Shown: positions 28,691 to 38,401, numbered from the stretch's first letter. The stretch is DNA of 64,000 nt from Nitrospirota bacterium (GCA_016214855.1 JACRMT010000018.1:86689-150688); one strand, 5' to 3'. The notes: a model not told the origin generated them from the sequence alone. Numbers and translations are program-made.

Positions 28691-28796
28691 ATCGGGCAAT
28701 AGTCATGATACTAAAAGGCAAAATGCCTGATAGTAGTTCAATGTATTTTTATTATTCAGCAAAATCAATACATTACATCCAGGCATACAACTTGCC
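28691..28796 (+). promoter_or_regulatory. Sigma-54 promoter with upstream repeat, module A
   Basis: The core at 28781-28796 reads AGGCATACAACTTGCC, giving GG-N10-GC with TTGC at -12 as in the RpoN consensus. About 90 nt upstream an inverted element (CGGGCA...TGCCTG around AAAAGGCAAAA) suits an enhancer-binding activator. The same module recurs before cheW. Confidence 0.75.
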
Positions 28797-28876
28797 AAAT
28801 ATATGGAGACAACAAGCCAGGATATTTGTAGGCTGGAATAGCAATATGAAACTACTGATTTGTTAAAGAGGAGGTT

Positions 28877-29731
28877 ATGGAAATGAAGAGAATGGTCTTT
28901 ATGGCTGCGATCACGTTTCTTATTATCGGGGCAATTGCTGCAGAAATTGCCGCTGCTGCTGAACTGAAGTGGGTGGGGTGCGATGTCCTTGAACTCTCGG
29001 TAATGCAGTCCATATCAAAGGAGTATGAAAAAAAGACGGGCGTGAAGATAAGTCTCGATGAAGCGGGGGCGACCAGAGGGATCGTGGACGTGGTGTCCGG
29101 AAAAGCCGACATCGGCGGCACGTGCAGGCACGCAATTGCGCGGACTGAAGAGCGTGGAGCAAAGCTTATCGTGGTGGCCTGGGACGCCATTGTAGTAGTT
29201 ACGCATAAATCAAACCCTGTGGACAACCTGACTCTTGAGCAGATACGGAATATTTTTACCGGCAAGTTGTCCAATTGGAAGAGTGTTGGAGGCCCGGACC
29301 GGCCTGTCCAGGTTGTTGCACGGGAAGGAAAGCTCTCAGGGGTAGGCCGGATGGTGCGTGAGCTTCTGTTCAAGAACCCGGAGCAGGATTTTACTCCGAA
29401 GGCACTTCTTTTTAAATCCACAGGCCCAGTTGAAGAGACGGTGGAGAAGACCCCTTGGACTATTGCCTTCACAGGGGTAAGCAGCGCTGCGAAGCGGTCT
29501 TTCAAGATGCTGAAAATCGAAGGCAAGGCCCCTTCGTATAACACCATTGCCCGCGGTGAGTATATGTTGTACCGTCCGCTTTATCTTGTCACGAGACAGG
29601 ACGCAAGTCCGGAGGTTAAAGGGTTTATCGCCTTCGTGCTTAGCGATGAAGGGCAGGCCATTATCAAGAAAGAGGGTACCGTAACCCTCAAGGACGGTCA
29701 GGTGCTTTGGCAGAAATACGGTGACCATTGA
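28877..29731 (+). CDS. PstS-like periplasmic substrate-binding protein
   Basis: 284 residues with a signal peptide (~1-28). It resembles the phosphate-binding PBP-like family: DEAGATRGIVDVVSGKADIGG, VVTHKSNPVDNLTLEQIRNIFTGKLSNWKSVGG, and a C-terminal KGFIAFVLSDEGQAIIKKEG. No Pst permease genes are adjacent. It has its own sigma-54 promoter identical in layout to that of the chemotaxis operon next door, so it may serve as a chemosensory or regulatory binding protein. GAGGAGG precedes the ATG. Confidence 0.85.
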   Translation: MEMKRMVFMAAITFLIIGAIAAEIAAAAELKWVGCDVLELSVMQSISKEYEKKTGVKISLDEAGATRGIVDVVSGKADIGGTCRHAIARTEERGAKLIVVAWDAIVVVTHKSNPVDNLTLEQIRNIFTGKLSNWKSVGGPDRPVQVVAREGKLSGVGRMVRELLFKNPEQDFTPKALLFKSTGPVEETVEKTPWTIAFTGVSSAAKRSFKMLKIEGKAPSYNTIARGEYMLYRPLYLVTRQDASPEVKGFIAFVLSDEGQAIIKKEGTVTLKDGQVLWQKYGDH

Positions 29732-29874
29732 AAGAGCCCGGATAGTCCGGCTAAAAAGCGCCCTGTTAAGGCTGTATTGTGTCGCGTTTTTTGAGAACCT
29801 GAGGATTGAAACGACTGAAGGTCTCATGCCGCGCATGCTTTCCCTGCAGGAGGATGCAAATAAGCAACAAATGT

Positions 29875-29981
29875 ATCGGGCAATAGTCGTAATAATAAAA
29901 GGCAAAATGCCCGAACATTATCGCTATTACAACAAATTAATCTATAAAATCAATATGTTACATCTAGGCATGCAAATTGCC
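29875..29981 (+). promoter_or_regulatory. Sigma-54 promoter with upstream repeat, module B
   Basis: The core at 29966-29981 reads AGGCATGCAAATTGCC (GG-N10-GC), and the upstream element CGGGCA...TGCCCG begins 91 nt before it, the same spacing as module A. AAAATCAATA and TTACATC between the two parts are also shared. It lies in the 300-nt gap before cheW, which otherwise holds nothing coding. Confidence 0.75.
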
Positions 29982-30032
29982 AATAAGACTCAGACGTAGA
30001 TGGAATTTAATTCTGCAAAAGGGGGGAGCCGT

Positions 30033-30512
30033 ATGGCAAAGAATCTTCAGCTCGTTGTGTTCGGTATCTGCAAAGAACTCTATGGTGTTTCTATTGAATC
30101 TGTCAAAGAGATAGTCAGGGTGCCCTATATAACAGAAGTGCCGGATGCGCCTGCCTACCTTGAAGGTGTAATTAATCTGAGAGGCAAGGTAGTTCCGATC
30201 ATCGATTTGAGAAAGCGGCTGCGTCTCGTTGGCGGAGAAAGGACCAAGTCGACCAGGATCCTTATTGTCGAGGGCGAGAACGGCCTCATCGGTCTGCTTG
30301 TTGATTCGGTTGCCGAGGTCAAGAAGGTGACCGTTGACTCCATAGAAGCGCCGCCTGAAATGATCTCTGCTATCGGGATTGAATATATCACCGGAGTAGT
30401 GAAGACAGAGGAAAAACTGGTCATACTCCTCGACCTAAAGGAGATTTTGGGGGTTGAATCCATAAGAAAAATTGAACATGCTGCCGGTCTTGTAGCCGAG
30501 CAGGCAGCATAA
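30033..30512 (+). CDS. cheW: CheW chemotaxis coupling protein
   Basis: 159 residues, a single CheW domain: QLVVFGICKELYGVSIESVKEIVR, YLEGVINLRGKVVPIIDLRKRL and GLLVDSVAEVKKV. It couples receptors to CheA. ATG 30033 is preferred to 30000 because GGGGGAG lies 7 nt before it. First gene of the chemosensory operon, behind sigma-54 module B. Confidence 0.95.
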   Translation: MAKNLQLVVFGICKELYGVSIESVKEIVRVPYITEVPDAPAYLEGVINLRGKVVPIIDLRKRLRLVGGERTKSTRILIVEGENGLIGLLVDSVAEVKKVTVDSIEAPPEMISAIGIEYITGVVKTEEKLVILLDLKEILGVESIRKIEHAAGLVAEQAA

Positions 30513-30526
30513 CAAGGAGGAATGTA

Positions 30527-31804
30527 ATGAGAAGATGGATGGTCGTTTTGCTTGCAGGGGTTTTTTTTCTGGTCGGAGCAATGCCTGCACTTTCAGCAGA
30601 GGTGGTCAAGATCGGATTGAACTACCCGAGGACCGGACCGTATTTTGTGCAGGGGCTTGACCAGTTGAGGGCGGCAGAGATGGCAAGGGATGAAATAAAC
30701 GCGGCAGGCGGCATTATGGGAAAAAAGATCGAGATTGTCTGGCGTGATTCTCAGTCAAAGGTTGATGTGACGAAGAAGAACGTAACCGAACTGATAGACA
30801 AGGAAGGCGTCAGGATGGTCTTTGGCGGTTCAGCCAGCAGTGTAGCTATTGCTGCCGGAGAGATCGCACAGGAAAAGGGGGTGCTTTTCTTCGGAACGCT
30901 CACCTATTCAACGGACACAACAGGCAAGGACGGCCACCGGCATACCTTCCGCGAGTGCTATGACTCATGGATGGGTGCCAAGGCGCTGGCGCCGTATCTG
31001 AAAAAGAACTTCCCCGGAAAGAAATACTTCTATATCACTTCAGACTACACATGGGGGTGGACAACGGAAGAAGCACTGCGCAAGCTGACCGGAACTGCGG
31101 ATAAGGCCCAGCATCCTGGCGCTCTTACCCCGTTTCCTACTGCAGCAGAGAAAGATTTTAAGGCTGCGCTTGAAAAGGCAAAGGCAGCCAACCCGGATGT
31201 CCTTGTGATCGTTCTTTTCGGGACTGACATGAGCAATGCCGTCAGCATGGCACGGCATATGGGTCTGAAGGACAAGATGCAGATCGTGGTGCCGAACCTT
31301 ACCCTTGGCATGGCAGAAAGCGCCGGGCCTCAGGCCATGGAGGGCGTCATAGGAGCGCTTCCGTGGGCCTGGAATATCCCCTATCAGAAGAATTATGCGC
31401 GCGGTAAAGAGTTCGTCGAAAAATTTGCTTCAAAGTATAACCGGTATCCTGATACTTCAGGAGGTTCAGCCTACGCAATTATGCATGAGTACAAGGCTGC
31501 GGTGGAACGAGCCGGCACGTTTGATACCCCGGCAGTCATCAAGGCCCTTGAGGGTCATGAATATCAGCTTCTGAAGGACAAGCAGGTATGGCGCAAGTTC
31601 GACCACCAGTCAGTGCAGACGGTCTATGCGGTAAAGATCAAACCGGCAGCCCAGATCATGAAGGATAAATACAAGCTCGACTATTTCGAGATCATTGACA
31701 GCATGGCTGGCAGCGAGGCTGCGGTAACACTGAAAGAATGGCAGGCAAACCGTACCGCTGCAGGCAAACCCGCCCAGCTGGAAAAGCTTCCCGGTGAGAA
31801 ATAG
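30527..31804 (+). CDS. LivK-like periplasmic ligand-binding protein in chemotaxis operon
   Basis: 425 residues with a signal peptide (cleavage near LSA-E). Type I periplasmic binding fold: VKIGLNYPRTGPY, AEMARDEINAAGGIMGKKIE, VFGGSASSVAIAAGEIAQEKGVLFFG. Such proteins usually feed amino-acid or amide ABC importers, but none is nearby. It sits 14 nt after cheW and 32 nt before the receptor gene, which suggests it presents its ligand to that chemoreceptor. GGAGG precedes the ATG. The ligand is unknown. Confidence 0.88.
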   Translation: MRRWMVVLLAGVFFLVGAMPALSAEVVKIGLNYPRTGPYFVQGLDQLRAAEMARDEINAAGGIMGKKIEIVWRDSQSKVDVTKKNVTELIDKEGVRMVFGGSASSVAIAAGEIAQEKGVLFFGTLTYSTDTTGKDGHRHTFRECYDSWMGAKALAPYLKKNFPGKKYFYITSDYTWGWTTEEALRKLTGTADKAQHPGALTPFPTAAEKDFKAALEKAKAANPDVLVIVLFGTDMSNAVSMARHMGLKDKMQIVVPNLTLGMAESAGPQAMEGVIGALPWAWNIPYQKNYARGKEFVEKFASKYNRYPDTSGGSAYAIMHEYKAAVERAGTFDTPAVIKALEGHEYQLLKDKQVWRKFDHQSVQTVYAVKIKPAAQIMKDKYKLDYFEIIDSMAGSEAAVTLKEWQANRTAAGKPAQLEKLPGEK

Positions 31805-31836
31805 CATCCAATAATGACAAGAAAGGAGAACATATC

Positions 31837-33648
31837 GTGAACATTCTGTCACTCGTAAAAGTAAGGACGATCGGAGCCAAGCTTCTGATATTTACCATAG
31901 TATTTACCGTAGTACTCCTCGGCGGACTCGGCATGTACATGGTCAGGACAAACTATAGTTTTGCCCTTTCGATGATGAATACCCGCGGAGAATCAATGGC
32001 GAACTTCCTCGACAGGATCGGCGTGAACTATATCAGTTACTACAACCTGGTGGCCATCGACAGTTTTGTGGAGCAGGCGGTAAAAGACCCTGATATCAAG
32101 TTTGCCGCATTCTATGATGACCAGAAACGGCCTCTCAGCCAGCATGTAGAAAAGGTCAAGGAGCCTGAGAACACGGCCGGCCTTCTGGCGTACCCCCGCG
32201 AGATCAAGGACCCTGACGGCAAGACGCTCGGATACCTGAAGCTCTATTACAGTCAGGAGAGCCTGGTAAAGAATCTGCATCAGGGATATCTGACGGTCAT
32301 TATCGGCGTAGGCGTCACCCTTGTGCTTTTTATCGCCGGCATATTCATGATCTCCCGTCTTGTGATCTCCCGTCCGCTCGGCCATCTTTCGAGGGTTGTC
32401 GAGCGTGTTGCCTCGGGTGATCTGTCGAGTCGTGTTGCGGTCAAGAGAAAGGACGAGATCGGCATCCTGGGTCATCATATCAATCAGATGATTGACTCCC
32501 TTGCAAAGCTGATAGGCCAGGTCAAGGTATCTTCAGAAAAGCTTGCGTCCGAGTCTTCGCAGATGGCCCTTACCTCGGATCAGGCGGCACGGAACAACGA
32601 GGCATCAGCTACTGCTGTCGAGCAGACAACAGCAACCATGCATGAAATGGCGACGAATATTCAGAATGTCTCAAGGAATGCCCAGAGACAGTCGATCACG
32701 GTGTCCGAGACATCGTCATCAATTGAACAGATGGTGACCTCCATCCAGAGAATAGCGACAACAGCCCAGCAGCTTGTCGAACTCTCCCAGAAGGCACGAA
32801 ATGCCGTTCAGCTTGGGCTTGAAGCTGTCGATAAATCAGAAAAGGGAACGGATGAGATCAGCAGGGCGATAGTCAGGTCCTCTGATACGATCTCTGCCCT
32901 CGGATCGCGGGCTGAGGATATAGGCAAGATCGTTGATGTTATCGACGACATTGCAGAGCAGACGAACCTGCTTGCCCTCAATGCTGCCATTGAGGCTGCG
33001 CGGGCCGGAGAGCAGGGTCTTGGTTTTGCTGTTGTTGCCGAGGAAGTAAGAAAACTTGCAGAGCGGTCGGCAAAGTCCACAAAAGAGATCGCAGAGCTGA
33101 TCACCGGCATCCAGAAGGAGGCCCAGGGGGCAATAAAACTGATGGAGAAATCCACGGATATTGTAGAAAAAGGAGTGGAACAGAGCCGGCAGGTGAGCGG
33201 CGCGCTGCACGCTATCGAAGGCGGTGTTATTGAAGTGGACCGGTTCTCCCGTGAGATAGGAGCTGCAACCCAGGAACAGAGCAAGGAAAGCACCCATATC
33301 GGGAAGGCTGCAGAGAACCTCAGGGATGTGACCCAGGAGATCCTGTCTGCTACGGAAGAGCAGGCCTCGGCCTCAGAGCAGATCGTCAGAACCATGGAGA
33401 AGATGCGCGAGATGATCCACCAGAACGCTTCAGGCACCACAGAGCTCGCAGCCACTGCAGACAAGCTGAATCTGCAGGCTGACAAGTTCCAGAAGATCAT
33501 CAGGACATTTGTGGTCAGCAGCATTGACAAAGCGGACAAGGGAGATGCATACGACCGGGACGCGGACGATGGCAGCAATGCTGATACGTCAGATGATGAC
33601 AGACGGGGAAACGGCAAATATCGCGGAGACCTGGTTGAGGTCGCATAA
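31837..33648 (+). CDS. Methyl-accepting chemotaxis protein
   Basis: 603 residues: TM1 ~15-36, a small periplasmic domain to ~150, TM2 ~151-173, HAMP ~174-226, and a long cytoplasmic signalling coil with the hairpin tip DIAEQTNLLALNAAIEAARAGE. The periplasmic domain is about 115 residues, small enough for a single Cache-like or helical domain; it could receive the binding protein encoded just upstream. GTG start with AAAGGAG upstream. The last ~30 residues are Asp-rich and hydrophilic. Confidence 0.95.
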   Translation: MNILSLVKVRTIGAKLLIFTIVFTVVLLGGLGMYMVRTNYSFALSMMNTRGESMANFLDRIGVNYISYYNLVAIDSFVEQAVKDPDIKFAAFYDDQKRPLSQHVEKVKEPENTAGLLAYPREIKDPDGKTLGYLKLYYSQESLVKNLHQGYLTVIIGVGVTLVLFIAGIFMISRLVISRPLGHLSRVVERVASGDLSSRVAVKRKDEIGILGHHINQMIDSLAKLIGQVKVSSEKLASESSQMALTSDQAARNNEASATAVEQTTATMHEMATNIQNVSRNAQRQSITVSETSSSIEQMVTSIQRIATTAQQLVELSQKARNAVQLGLEAVDKSEKGTDEISRAIVRSSDTISALGSRAEDIGKIVDVIDDIAEQTNLLALNAAIEAARAGEQGLGFAVVAEEVRKLAERSAKSTKEIAELITGIQKEAQGAIKLMEKSTDIVEKGVEQSRQVSGALHAIEGGVIEVDRFSREIGAATQEQSKESTHIGKAAENLRDVTQEILSATEEQASASEQIVRTMEKMREMIHQNASGTTELAATADKLNLQADKFQKIIRTFVVSSIDKADKGDAYDRDADDGSNADTSDDDRRGNGKYRGDLVEVA

Positions 33649-33650
33649 TT

Positions 33651-34544
33651 ATGCTGACTGACGAGGAGTTCAGACTCTTCCGCAACCTCATCCATGAGGA
33701 GGCAGGCATCTACCTGAAGGAGTCCCGAAAGGACTATCTTGAGAGCCGCCTCCTCAGGAGGATGCAGATGATCGGCTCCACCAGTCCCTACCGCTATTAC
33801 ATGCATGTCTCGAACGGCGGCAGGCAGGAGTTGATGAACCTGCTGGATCTTCTTACGATCAACGAGACGTCGTTTTTCAGGAATCGTCCCCAGATCGAAC
33901 TCTTCAGGAATATGATCCTGCCTCAGCTGGTCAAGGCGAAGGCTCAGCATGGGAGGAAGACCCTGAGGATCTGGTCTGCCGGATGTTCCACCGGTGAGGA
34001 GCCCTACACCATCGCCATTGTTCTTGCCGAGACCATCCGTGACCTGCAGAACTGGGATGTGCGGATCTATGCCTCTGATCTGAGCCTGTCGGTTCTGGAT
34101 ACGGCGAGCCAGGCAATGTATGATGCGGACAAGGTGCAGGCCACGATCGAGGACAGCCTGATCACAAGATATTTTGACAAGGTCTTTATCGAGGACAGGC
34201 GGAAGAAATCCCGCGACGGCGGCAATGCGGCAATACCCCAGACCCCGGCAGTATTTCGGTACCGGGTCAAGGATGCCTTGCGGCGTCTGGTCATCTTCGA
34301 CTTTCACAATCTGCAGCATGAGAACAGTCTTGCAGAGCTGGATGTCATCTTCTGCAGAAATGTGATGATCTATTTTGACGAACAGGGGCAGCGGCGTCTG
34401 ATCGACCGCTTCTGCAAGATCCTGAACCCTGAGGGTTATCTTCTGCTCGGCCATTCTGAAAGTCTCCACGGCTGGATGAGCGGATTCGACTTTGTCTTTG
34501 AAAACAGAGGCACAGCATACCGGAAGAAAGGAAAGGAAGGCTGA
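33651..34544 (+). CDS. cheR: CheR chemoreceptor methyltransferase
   Basis: 297 residues: an N-terminal helical domain with ESRKDYLESRLLRRM, NETSFFRN, the SAM-binding SAGCSTGEEPYTIA and CRNVMIYFD. It methylates receptor glutamates using SAM. It begins 2 nt after the receptor gene and overlaps the next gene by 1 nt. Confidence 0.96.
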   Translation: MLTDEEFRLFRNLIHEEAGIYLKESRKDYLESRLLRRMQMIGSTSPYRYYMHVSNGGRQELMNLLDLLTINETSFFRNRPQIELFRNMILPQLVKAKAQHGRKTLRIWSAGCSTGEEPYTIAIVLAETIRDLQNWDVRIYASDLSLSVLDTASQAMYDADKVQATIEDSLITRYFDKVFIEDRRKKSRDGGNAAIPQTPAVFRYRVKDALRRLVIFDFHNLQHENSLAELDVIFCRNVMIYFDEQGQRRLIDRFCKILNPEGYLLLGHSESLHGWMSGFDFVFENRGTAYRKKGKEG

Positions 34545-34900
34545 TGAATATTTTGCTGGCTGACGATGACAGGAATTTTGGCAGTATCCTGAAACGCGAA
34601 CTTGAAGATGAGGGTTACGACGTCGATCTGGTGACAGATGGCGTTGAGGCCGTACTGCGCTTCATGGACAACAGCTATGACTTTATCCTGCTTGATATCA
34701 AGATGCCGAAGCTCGACGGGATCAATGCGCTCAGGATCATGAAGAGGGTGCGTTCCGAGACCCCGGCCATCACCATCTCCGGCAATGCCGGCAGCGGTGA
34801 GATGGCGGAATCGGTACGGGCAGGAGCGATCAGGTGTTTTACCAAACCCTTTGAGATCCAGCAGCTCAAAAGCGACATCAGGCGTTACGTCGGACGTTGA
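34544..34900 (+). CDS. Single-domain response regulator (CheY-like)
   Basis: 118 residues, receiver only: acidic pocket ADDD at 6-9, phospho-acceptor D51 in LLDIKMPKLDG, conserved K in FTKPF. It lies between cheR and cheA with a TGATG overlap, so it is probably a CheA target or phosphate sink. Confidence 0.92.
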   Translation: MNILLADDDRNFGSILKRELEDEGYDVDLVTDGVEAVLRFMDNSYDFILLDIKMPKLDGINALRIMKRVRSETPAITISGNAGSGEMAESVRAGAIRCFTKPFEIQQLKSDIRRYVGR

Positions 34901-34912
34901 TGAGGACATGAC

Positions 34913-36934
34913 ATGATCGACAACACAGACTTTTTCAGCGCAAGCGAGATCGAAGAGCTCAGGAAGGCTTTCTTTGCCCAGGCTCACGAGATCCTTGAGA
35001 ATCTCCAGGATGCCCTGCTGCAGCTCGAAAAGGTCCCGGAGGATGCGGAAACGCTCAAAGCGGTGAAACGCTTTGTGCATACGCTGAAGGGTGATGCGAA
35101 CTCCATCGGTTTGACAGAGGTCGGAACTCTCTGTCACAGCCTTGAAGATCTTCTGATCAGATATGCTGAACCTGCTTCCCGGGCAGGCAGCGGCATGATA
35201 GAGGTCTTCCTTTCTGCTGTTGATGTCATGCAGCGGATCGTCTCAGAAAACGAGCGCGGCACAAACGGCACCAGCATTCAGGAGGTCATGGCGCGGATCG
35301 CTGCACATGTCAGGAATACTGCTGCCGAAGCGGAAGGCAGCCGGACCGGGCAGGAGGAGCAGGCTCATCTCAGGCTGACGGAATATCAGTCGCTGCAGGC
35401 TGCCGAGGTCTTGCAGGGTGACGGTGCTGTTTTTGATATCGAGGTCGATTTTCATGCTCTCTGCCGTGAGAGGAGCATTGCGATCTTTATGGTGCGTCAT
35501 CAACTGAGCAGCATAGGCCGTGTTATTGCAACAGTTCCTGAACCGGAGGACACGGCGGCCGATACCGCAGATAACGTTTCGTTTGTGCTCGCCTCAGAAG
35601 CGGCTTCTGATGTTATCCGTACGCAGGCATCGGTGGCCGGCATTACTGCGGGAATAAGGATCAGGGCAAGGGAGTATCGTGCAGAAAGGAGGTCCGGCAC
35701 CGGAGCAGAGGCATCTGCAGTGCAGACTGCCGGCGAAACACTCCGCATCGATGCCTCAAAGATCGATCGCGTGATGAACCTTGTCGGTGAGCTGATCATC
35801 GGACGCTCGATGATCGAGCAGATTTCCCACGATGCCGGCGAGTCAGAGGTCATGGGAGATGTGGCCAGGCGGCTTGCCTCTGCCAATGCTTACCTGGGCC
35901 GTACGGTCTCGGACCTTCAGATGGTTGCCATGAAGATGCGGATGGTTCCGGTGAATCAGGTCTTCAGAAAGTTCCCCAAGATCGTCCGCGATCTCTCTGC
36001 TGAAAAGAACAAGTCCGTACAACTCGTGATACGCGGCAAGGAGACGGAACTTGACAAGAGCATTGTGGACGCGCTGGGTGAGCCGCTGTCCCATATCATC
36101 AGGAACTCTATCGATCACGGTATTGAGGACATTCAGACCAGAAAAGAGCTCGGCAAGAGCGAAGAAGCAACGATCGGCCTCAGCGCCTATCATGAGGCTG
36201 CCCGCATCGTCATCGAGATCTCGGACGATGGCCGCGGGATCGACGCGGTGAAATTAAGAGAAAAGGCGATAGCGCAGGGTTTCATAACCCAGGCCGATGC
36301 AGAAAAGCTCTCAGACCAGGAAGCGATGAATCTGATCTTCTATGCCGGGTTGAGCACCGCTGAAGTGGTGAGTGAGACCTCGGGCCGCGGGGTCGGCATG
36401 GATGCGGTGAAGGCTGCGGTTGAAGGAATGAAGGGCACCATAGAGGTAGAATCCGCAAGGGGAACCGGCACAACGTTCAGACTGCGGCTCCCGCTCACCC
36501 TTGCCGTTATCAAAGCCCTGCTGGTAGAGGTGAGCGAGCGGAGCTATGCCATTCCGGTCCCGATGGTCAGCGAGGTCATACGCGTTTCTGATGATACCCT
36601 CCTGACTGTCGACGGCAGGGAGGTCATCCGGTTGCGGGACCGCATTATATCGGTTGTCCGTCTCAACGATCTGTTCGGGTACAACGATATTGGGGAGCGC
36701 AGGAAGACACTGGTCATACTGAGCGTCAGGGGCGGCCATCTGGGCCTGCTTGTTGACCGCCTGACCTGTCAGCAGGAGCTTGTGATAAAGGCGATAAATA
36801 CCAGCTATACGAGGTCGGAGCTTGTATCAGGAGCATCGATCCTCGGAAACGGCAGGGTTGTTCTGATACTCGATGTTGCCGCCCTTTTCAAAAAGGCGGT
36901 CGAAAACGAAAAGAAAAGGATGGCTGTTGTCTGA
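34913..36934 (+). CDS. cheA: CheA chemotaxis histidine kinase
   Basis: 673 residues: an Hpt domain with H56 in FVHTLKGDANS, a probable P2 regulator-docking domain (~170-245), P3 dimerisation (IDRVMNLVGELIIGRS), a P4 kinase with N box IIRNSIDHGIED and G boxes DDGRGID and GRGVGMD, and a P5 CheW-like end. All parts of a working kinase are present. It receives signal from the operon's receptor through CheW. Confidence 0.96.
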   Translation: MIDNTDFFSASEIEELRKAFFAQAHEILENLQDALLQLEKVPEDAETLKAVKRFVHTLKGDANSIGLTEVGTLCHSLEDLLIRYAEPASRAGSGMIEVFLSAVDVMQRIVSENERGTNGTSIQEVMARIAAHVRNTAAEAEGSRTGQEEQAHLRLTEYQSLQAAEVLQGDGAVFDIEVDFHALCRERSIAIFMVRHQLSSIGRVIATVPEPEDTAADTADNVSFVLASEAASDVIRTQASVAGITAGIRIRAREYRAERRSGTGAEASAVQTAGETLRIDASKIDRVMNLVGELIIGRSMIEQISHDAGESEVMGDVARRLASANAYLGRTVSDLQMVAMKMRMVPVNQVFRKFPKIVRDLSAEKNKSVQLVIRGKETELDKSIVDALGEPLSHIIRNSIDHGIEDIQTRKELGKSEEATIGLSAYHEAARIVIEISDDGRGIDAVKLREKAIAQGFITQADAEKLSDQEAMNLIFYAGLSTAEVVSETSGRGVGMDAVKAAVEGMKGTIEVESARGTGTTFRLRLPLTLAVIKALLVEVSERSYAIPVPMVSEVIRVSDDTLLTVDGREVIRLRDRIISVVRLNDLFGYNDIGERRKTLVILSVRGGHLGLLVDRLTCQQELVIKAINTSYTRSELVSGASILGNGRVVLILDVAALFKKAVENEKKRMAVV

Positions 36935-36936
36935 TC

Positions 36937-38013
36937 ATGATACGGGTCCTTGTGGTTGACGATTCGGCGCTTATGCGTAAAATGCTTTCCCAGATCCTCA
37001 GATCAGATCCGGGGATCGAGGTCATTGATACGGCAATGGACGGAGTTTTTGCCCTGACAAAGATCGAGAAACTGCGGCCTGACGTTATCACGCTTGATAT
37101 TGATATGCCCCGCATGAATGGCATCGAGGCGCTCAAACATATTGTCGAAGAGTTCGGGATCCCCACGATCATCGTCAGCTCCATGGCAAGCAGGAATGCA
37201 GAGATGACCCTGAAGGCGCTTGAGATCGGGGCGTTCGATTTTATCCTGAAGCCGCAGAACGCCATATCGGTCCATATACAGGATATCGCTGCCGAGATCA
37301 TCAGCAAGGTGCGGGCCGCATCGGAGAACCCTATTGCCAGGCTGAAGATGAAGAAGATCCCTGAGCCAGGGAGCAGGGAGCAGAAGAAACCGCTGGAGCA
37401 GGGAGTGTCGCCCGAGAGCCTCCTTGCGATAGGCATATCCACGGGAGGACCGAATGCCCTGAGCTATCTGCTCCCCCTTCTGCCCAGGAAATTTCCGGCA
37501 GGAGTAGTGATCGTCCAGCATATGCCGGAAGGATTCACCGGGATGTTTGCCTCGCGTCTGAACGCGATCTGCGAAATTGAGGTGAAAGAGGCAAGGGACG
37601 GAGATCTCGTTCTTCCGGGCAGGGTGTTGATCGCTCCCGGCAATCAGCATCTGAAGATCAAGCGTCTGCCGCTCGGCGCCATTGCCGTACTCAGTGCAGC
37701 AGCGCCGGTAAACGGCCATAAACCGTCGGCAGATGTACTCTTTTGCTCGGCAGCCCGGGAATATGGTCCCATGGTCACGGGCATGATCATGACCGGGATG
37801 GGAAATGACGGGGCTCAGGGCATGGCCGAGATCCACCGCAGCGGAGGGTTTACGGTTGCCCAGGAGGAGAAGAGCTGCGTTGTCTTCGGCATGCCCAAGG
37901 CGGCGATAGAACTGGGCGTGATCGATCGGGTCATAGCTCTTGAAGAGATATCAGAATTCTTACTAAAACGGTTTTGCCATAAGGAGGAACACTATGGGAC
38001 AGTCAGGTGCTGA
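36937..38013 (+). CDS. cheB: CheB chemoreceptor methylesterase
   Basis: 358 residues: a receiver with D54, a linker ~125-160, and a methylesterase with catalytic S168 (GISTGGPNA), H195 (VQHMPEGFT) and the Asp in TGMGNDGAQG. It removes receptor methyl groups or deamidates glutamines. The last 20 nt overlap the next gene. Confidence 0.96.
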   Translation: MIRVLVVDDSALMRKMLSQILRSDPGIEVIDTAMDGVFALTKIEKLRPDVITLDIDMPRMNGIEALKHIVEEFGIPTIIVSSMASRNAEMTLKALEIGAFDFILKPQNAISVHIQDIAAEIISKVRAASENPIARLKMKKIPEPGSREQKKPLEQGVSPESLLAIGISTGGPNALSYLLPLLPRKFPAGVVIVQHMPEGFTGMFASRLNAICEIEVKEARDGDLVLPGRVLIAPGNQHLKIKRLPLGAIAVLSAAAPVNGHKPSADVLFCSAAREYGPMVTGMIMTGMGNDGAQGMAEIHRSGGFTVAQEEKSCVVFGMPKAAIELGVIDRVIALEEISEFLLKRFCHKEEHYGTVRC

Positions 38014-38401
38014 AAAAGGAATAAAGCAATTCACCTGTCTTATTGCGGACGATTCCGAGTTCGCACGCCGGACCATAACCAAGGTCCTGGCAGCGATCGG
38101 CGGAAATGTCATTGCTGAGGCCTCAAACGGTCAGGAGGCGGTGGATCTGTACACCAAACTGCATCCCGATCTGGTCCTGCTCGACGTGACCATGCCGGTC
38201 CTTGACGGCGTGGATACGCTTCGCAAGATACTGGAGAACGACAGTTCGGCACGGGTGATCATGGTGAGCGCGGTCGGCCATCGGGAGATGATATGGAAGG
38301 CCATCTGCATCGGAGCAAAGCATTATGTGACCAAACCCTATTCGCCTGATTATGTCAGCACGATCATCAGGTCAGTCGTAAGCAGCGGGGGTGCACAATG
38401 A
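37994..38401 (+). CDS. cheY: CheY-type response regulator
   Basis: 135 residues, receiver only, with acidic pocket DD at 19-20, D64 in LLDVTMP and KPYSP near the C-terminus. AAGGAGG precedes the ATG inside cheB. Directly followed by a CheX-type phosphatase, so this is the best candidate for the motor-binding regulator. Confidence 0.9.
   Translation: MGQSGAEKGIKQFTCLIADDSEFARRTITKVLAAIGGNVIAEASNGQEAVDLYTKLHPDLVLLDVTMPVLDGVDTLRKILENDSSARVIMVSAVGHREMIWKAICIGAKHYVTKPYSPDYVSTIIRSVVSSGGAQ

Noticed and set aside
28672..29999. Two small plus-strand reading frames with similar text (RAIVMILKGKMP-like) before the two binding/coupling genes
   Set aside because: The similarity comes from the duplicated sigma-54 module; no ribosome-binding site or protein-like composition supports translation.
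32808..34469. Long minus-strand reading frames opposite the receptor and cheR (and likewise opposite the nuclease gene at 761-2017)
   Set aside because: They mirror strongly conserved genes, have no recognisable domain and are explained by the GC bias of the codons on the other strand.
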